Shown piece after piece: positions 62,594 through 64,000 of a DNA stretch of 64,000 bases. Position 1 is the stretch's first letter. Each line of letters starts with the position of its first letter. The DNA comes from Nitrincola salilacus (GTDB lineage Bacteria; Pseudomonadota; Gammaproteobacteria; Pseudomonadales; Balneatricaceae), in the NCBI RefSeq assembly GCF_046271865.1, contig NZ_CP176580.1:2976001-3040000 (forward strand), written 5' to 3'. The notes below the pieces were generated by a model. The model saw only the letters and a list, made by a program, of their open reading frames with translations. It did no database searches and was not told the origin of the DNA. Made by a program: the position numbers and the translations under genes.

Positions 62594-63387
62594 AGAAAAC
62601 CCTTATGCAAAGCAGCCACTCACAGCGTATTGGTGCGTTTGTTCTGTTGGCACTGCTGCTCTTTGCCGTGCTGGAAGCTCTGTTTCATCAGGGCAGCAGC
62701 GTAAAGCAGAATCTGTCTCTGTACCTCACCCCGCCCAACTGGGAGGCATGGTTCGGCACTGATCAATACGGACGCAGCATGCTGGCCAGAATGGGTTCAG
62801 CAATCCGCCTGTCGTTCACTCTCAGCTTTATCTGCGTGCTGACTTCGGCAACTCTCGGTACGTTACTGGGAGTCCTGGCGGCATGGCGTGGTGGCTGGGT
62901 CGATCGAAGCCTGGGCTTTCTGGTCAATACGCTGCTGGCACTGCCCGGACTGGTCCTGATTCTGCTGTTTGCGGCCATTGCCCCCGGCTCTTTCCTGATG
63001 CTTTATCTGGCGATCTCGCTGGTGCTCTGGGTCGAATATTATCGCGTGGTGCGCGCTGTCACCCTCACGGTTGTCACTGGCCCACAGCTGCAGTCATCCA
63101 TGCTGTTGGGGTTTGGTCGCGTGTATCTGTTCAGACGCCATATCTGGCCGGCCGTCAAACCCTCGGTGCTGACACTTGCTGCATTCGGTGCGGCCAACTC
63201 GATACTGGCCTTGGCATCCATCGGTTTCGTATATGTCGGCCTCAAGCCACCTGTAGCAGAACTGGGGCTGATGGTCGTGGAGCTGTTGCCCTACTACAGC
63301 GAAGCCCCCTGGGTGATCGCACAACCACTGGCAGCCATCTTCCTGCTGGTGTTGGGATTTAATCTGCTGGCAGGAAAATCATCATGA
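62590..63387 (+). CDS. ABC permease, DppC/NikC family
   Basis: The second permease, 265 residues, somewhat short for the family (about 280-300). Motifs: WFGTDQYGRSMLARM (about 56-70), the SATLGTLLGVLAAWRGGWVD helix, and the loop SSMLLGFGRVYLFRRHIWPA. Its stop overlaps the ATPase start by 4 bases. Confidence 0.9.
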   Translation: MKKTLMQSSHSQRIGAFVLLALLLFAVLEALFHQGSSVKQNLSLYLTPPNWEAWFGTDQYGRSMLARMGSAIRLSFTLSFICVLTSATLGTLLGVLAAWRGGWVDRSLGFLVNTLLALPGLVLILLFAAIAPGSFLMLYLAISLVLWVEYYRVVRAVTLTVVTGPQLQSSMLLGFGRVYLFRRHIWPAVKPSVLTLAAFGAANSILALASIGFVYVGLKPPVAELGLMVVELLPYYSEAPWVIAQPLAAIFLLVLGFNLLAGKSS

Positions 63388-64000
63388 ATCAGGCTATCCA
63401 GATCAAAGACCTCTCTATTCAAAGTAAAGAACTCTCTATTCAAGTCAAAGACCTCTCTATTCAAGTCAAAGACCTCCGCATTCATGCCGGCGAGGTCGTT
63501 ATTGTCGATAGCTTGTCCATGACACTCAAACCGAGAATGCCTCTGACCATTCTGGGTGAAACCGGGTCGGGCAAGAGCCTGCTCGCTCAGGCGATCATGG
63601 GTTTATTACCTGACGGACTGAGCGTGACAGGCAGTATCCGCCTCGGTGATCAGGAGCTGTTGCAGATGGATCGTAAAACGCTGCAGCGCCTGTGGGGGCG
63701 CAGCATCACCATGCTGCCGCAGGAGCCCTGGCACTCACTGGACCCGGTCATGAAGACCCGGCAGCAGGTGGCAGAGGTGCATGAGGTGGTACATGGCGTT
63801 GATACCGCCAGCGCTGGTGTCGCCGCCGACAAGCAGTTACAACAGATGGGATTATCAGCAGCCGGACAGAAGATTCCGACACAGCTGTCTGGTGGAATGG
63901 CACAGAGACTTGCCTTTGCTGCCGCCACTGCCGCTGGTGCCAGTATCGTGATTGCCGATGAGCCAACAAAAGGGCTCGATTACCGACGCCGGGACGATAT
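63384..64000 (+). CDS. ABC ATP-binding protein, DppD/NikD family, cut by window end
   Basis: The first 205 residues of an importer ATPase; the 3' end lies outside. Walker A GETGSGKS (about 60-67), Q-loop LPQEP, signature LSGGMAQR and Walker B VIADEPTKGLD are present. The N-terminus is odd: about residues 5-35 consist of four copies of a DLSIQVK-like heptapeptide, coded by 21-bp tandem repeats (63408-63491). The first copy corresponds to the normal N-terminal strand of the domain and the others look like an expansion. Confidence 0.88.
   Translation, partial: MNQAIQIKDLSIQSKELSIQVKDLSIQVKDLRIHAGEVVIVDSLSMTLKPRMPLTILGETGSGKSLLAQAIMGLLPDGLSVTGSIRLGDQELLQMDRKTLQRLWGRSITMLPQEPWHSLDPVMKTRQQVAEVHEVVHGVDTASAGVAADKQLQQMGLSAAGQKIPTQLSGGMAQRLAFAAATAAGASIVIADEPTKGLDYRRRDD
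63408..63491 (+). repeat. Four tandem 21-bp units in the start of the ABC ATPase gene
   Basis: The unit GACCTCTCTATTCAAGTCAAA is repeated in frame four times with few changes, the last being degenerate. It inserts three extra heptapeptides before the nucleotide-binding fold without breaking the frame. Confidence 0.88.

Overview
The window looks like a chromosome segment of a marine-type gammaproteobacterium, probably Oceanospirillales- or Alteromonadales-like. This rests on AlaA-, Syd-, HtpX-, YajG- and DUF1244-type genes, Fur- and Zur-box-like sites of gammaproteobacterial type, and moderate GC content. No 16S gene is present, so the placement is inference.

Layout. (1) 1-2239: exbB (cut by the window edge)-exbD-exbD-tonB, the energy module for TonB-dependent uptake. 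(2) 2304-6876, minus strand: a MacA-MacB-NodT tripartite efflux system whose outer-membrane lipoprotein has an in-frame amber codon just before its conserved tail. (3) 7057-15078, minus: a TonB-dependent receptor, then a tightly coupled eight-gene operon (DUF2271, DUF4198, two small envelope proteins, a metal-type ABC importer and a degenerate extra binding protein). Fur-box-like sites lie before both units. (4) 15426-16062: five alternating tRNA-Asp/tRNA-Val genes. (5) 16359-26614: housekeeping and signalling genes (syd, yajG-like, msrB, alaA, a DEDDh exonuclease, htpX, a mechanosensitive channel overlapping a LuxR-type regulator). (6) 26704-33703, minus: one operon for tungstate/molybdate import and molybdenum cofactor synthesis (tupABC-mobA-mobB-moeA-moaCD fusion-moaE-moaA), divergent from a sigma54-type two-component pair (33945-37422). 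(7) About 37.4-57.5 kb: an accessory island. It holds a DUF4411/ImmA-like toxin-antitoxin pair, a Fic protein, and a type I secretion operon (HlyB- and HlyD-like) followed by an array of RTX-type toxin genes alternating with AT-rich genes for signal-peptide proteins. An IS256-family element sits in one toxin gene. (8) 57811-59875, minus: a second moeA with moaB and a DUF1244 gene. (9) 60105-64000: a family-5 (Nik/Dpp/Cnt-type) ABC importer behind a near-consensus Zur box, running off the window.

The most unusual part is the type I secretion island. A C39-like-domain ABC exporter and adaptor are followed by three units, each a small exported (putatively immunity) protein plus an RTX-family protein. 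Only the last toxin is full length (2315 residues, eight nearly identical 193-residue RTX units, type I C-terminus). The other two end soon after the shared calcium-binding core, in an identical tail that is out of frame with what looks like the remnant of another toxin C-terminus. The toxin broken by the IS starts with a permuted NlpC/P60 (LRAT-like) domain, so the first pair may be a peptidoglycan- or lipid-directed effector with a periplasmic immunity protein. The island lies between two molybdenum-cofactor loci.
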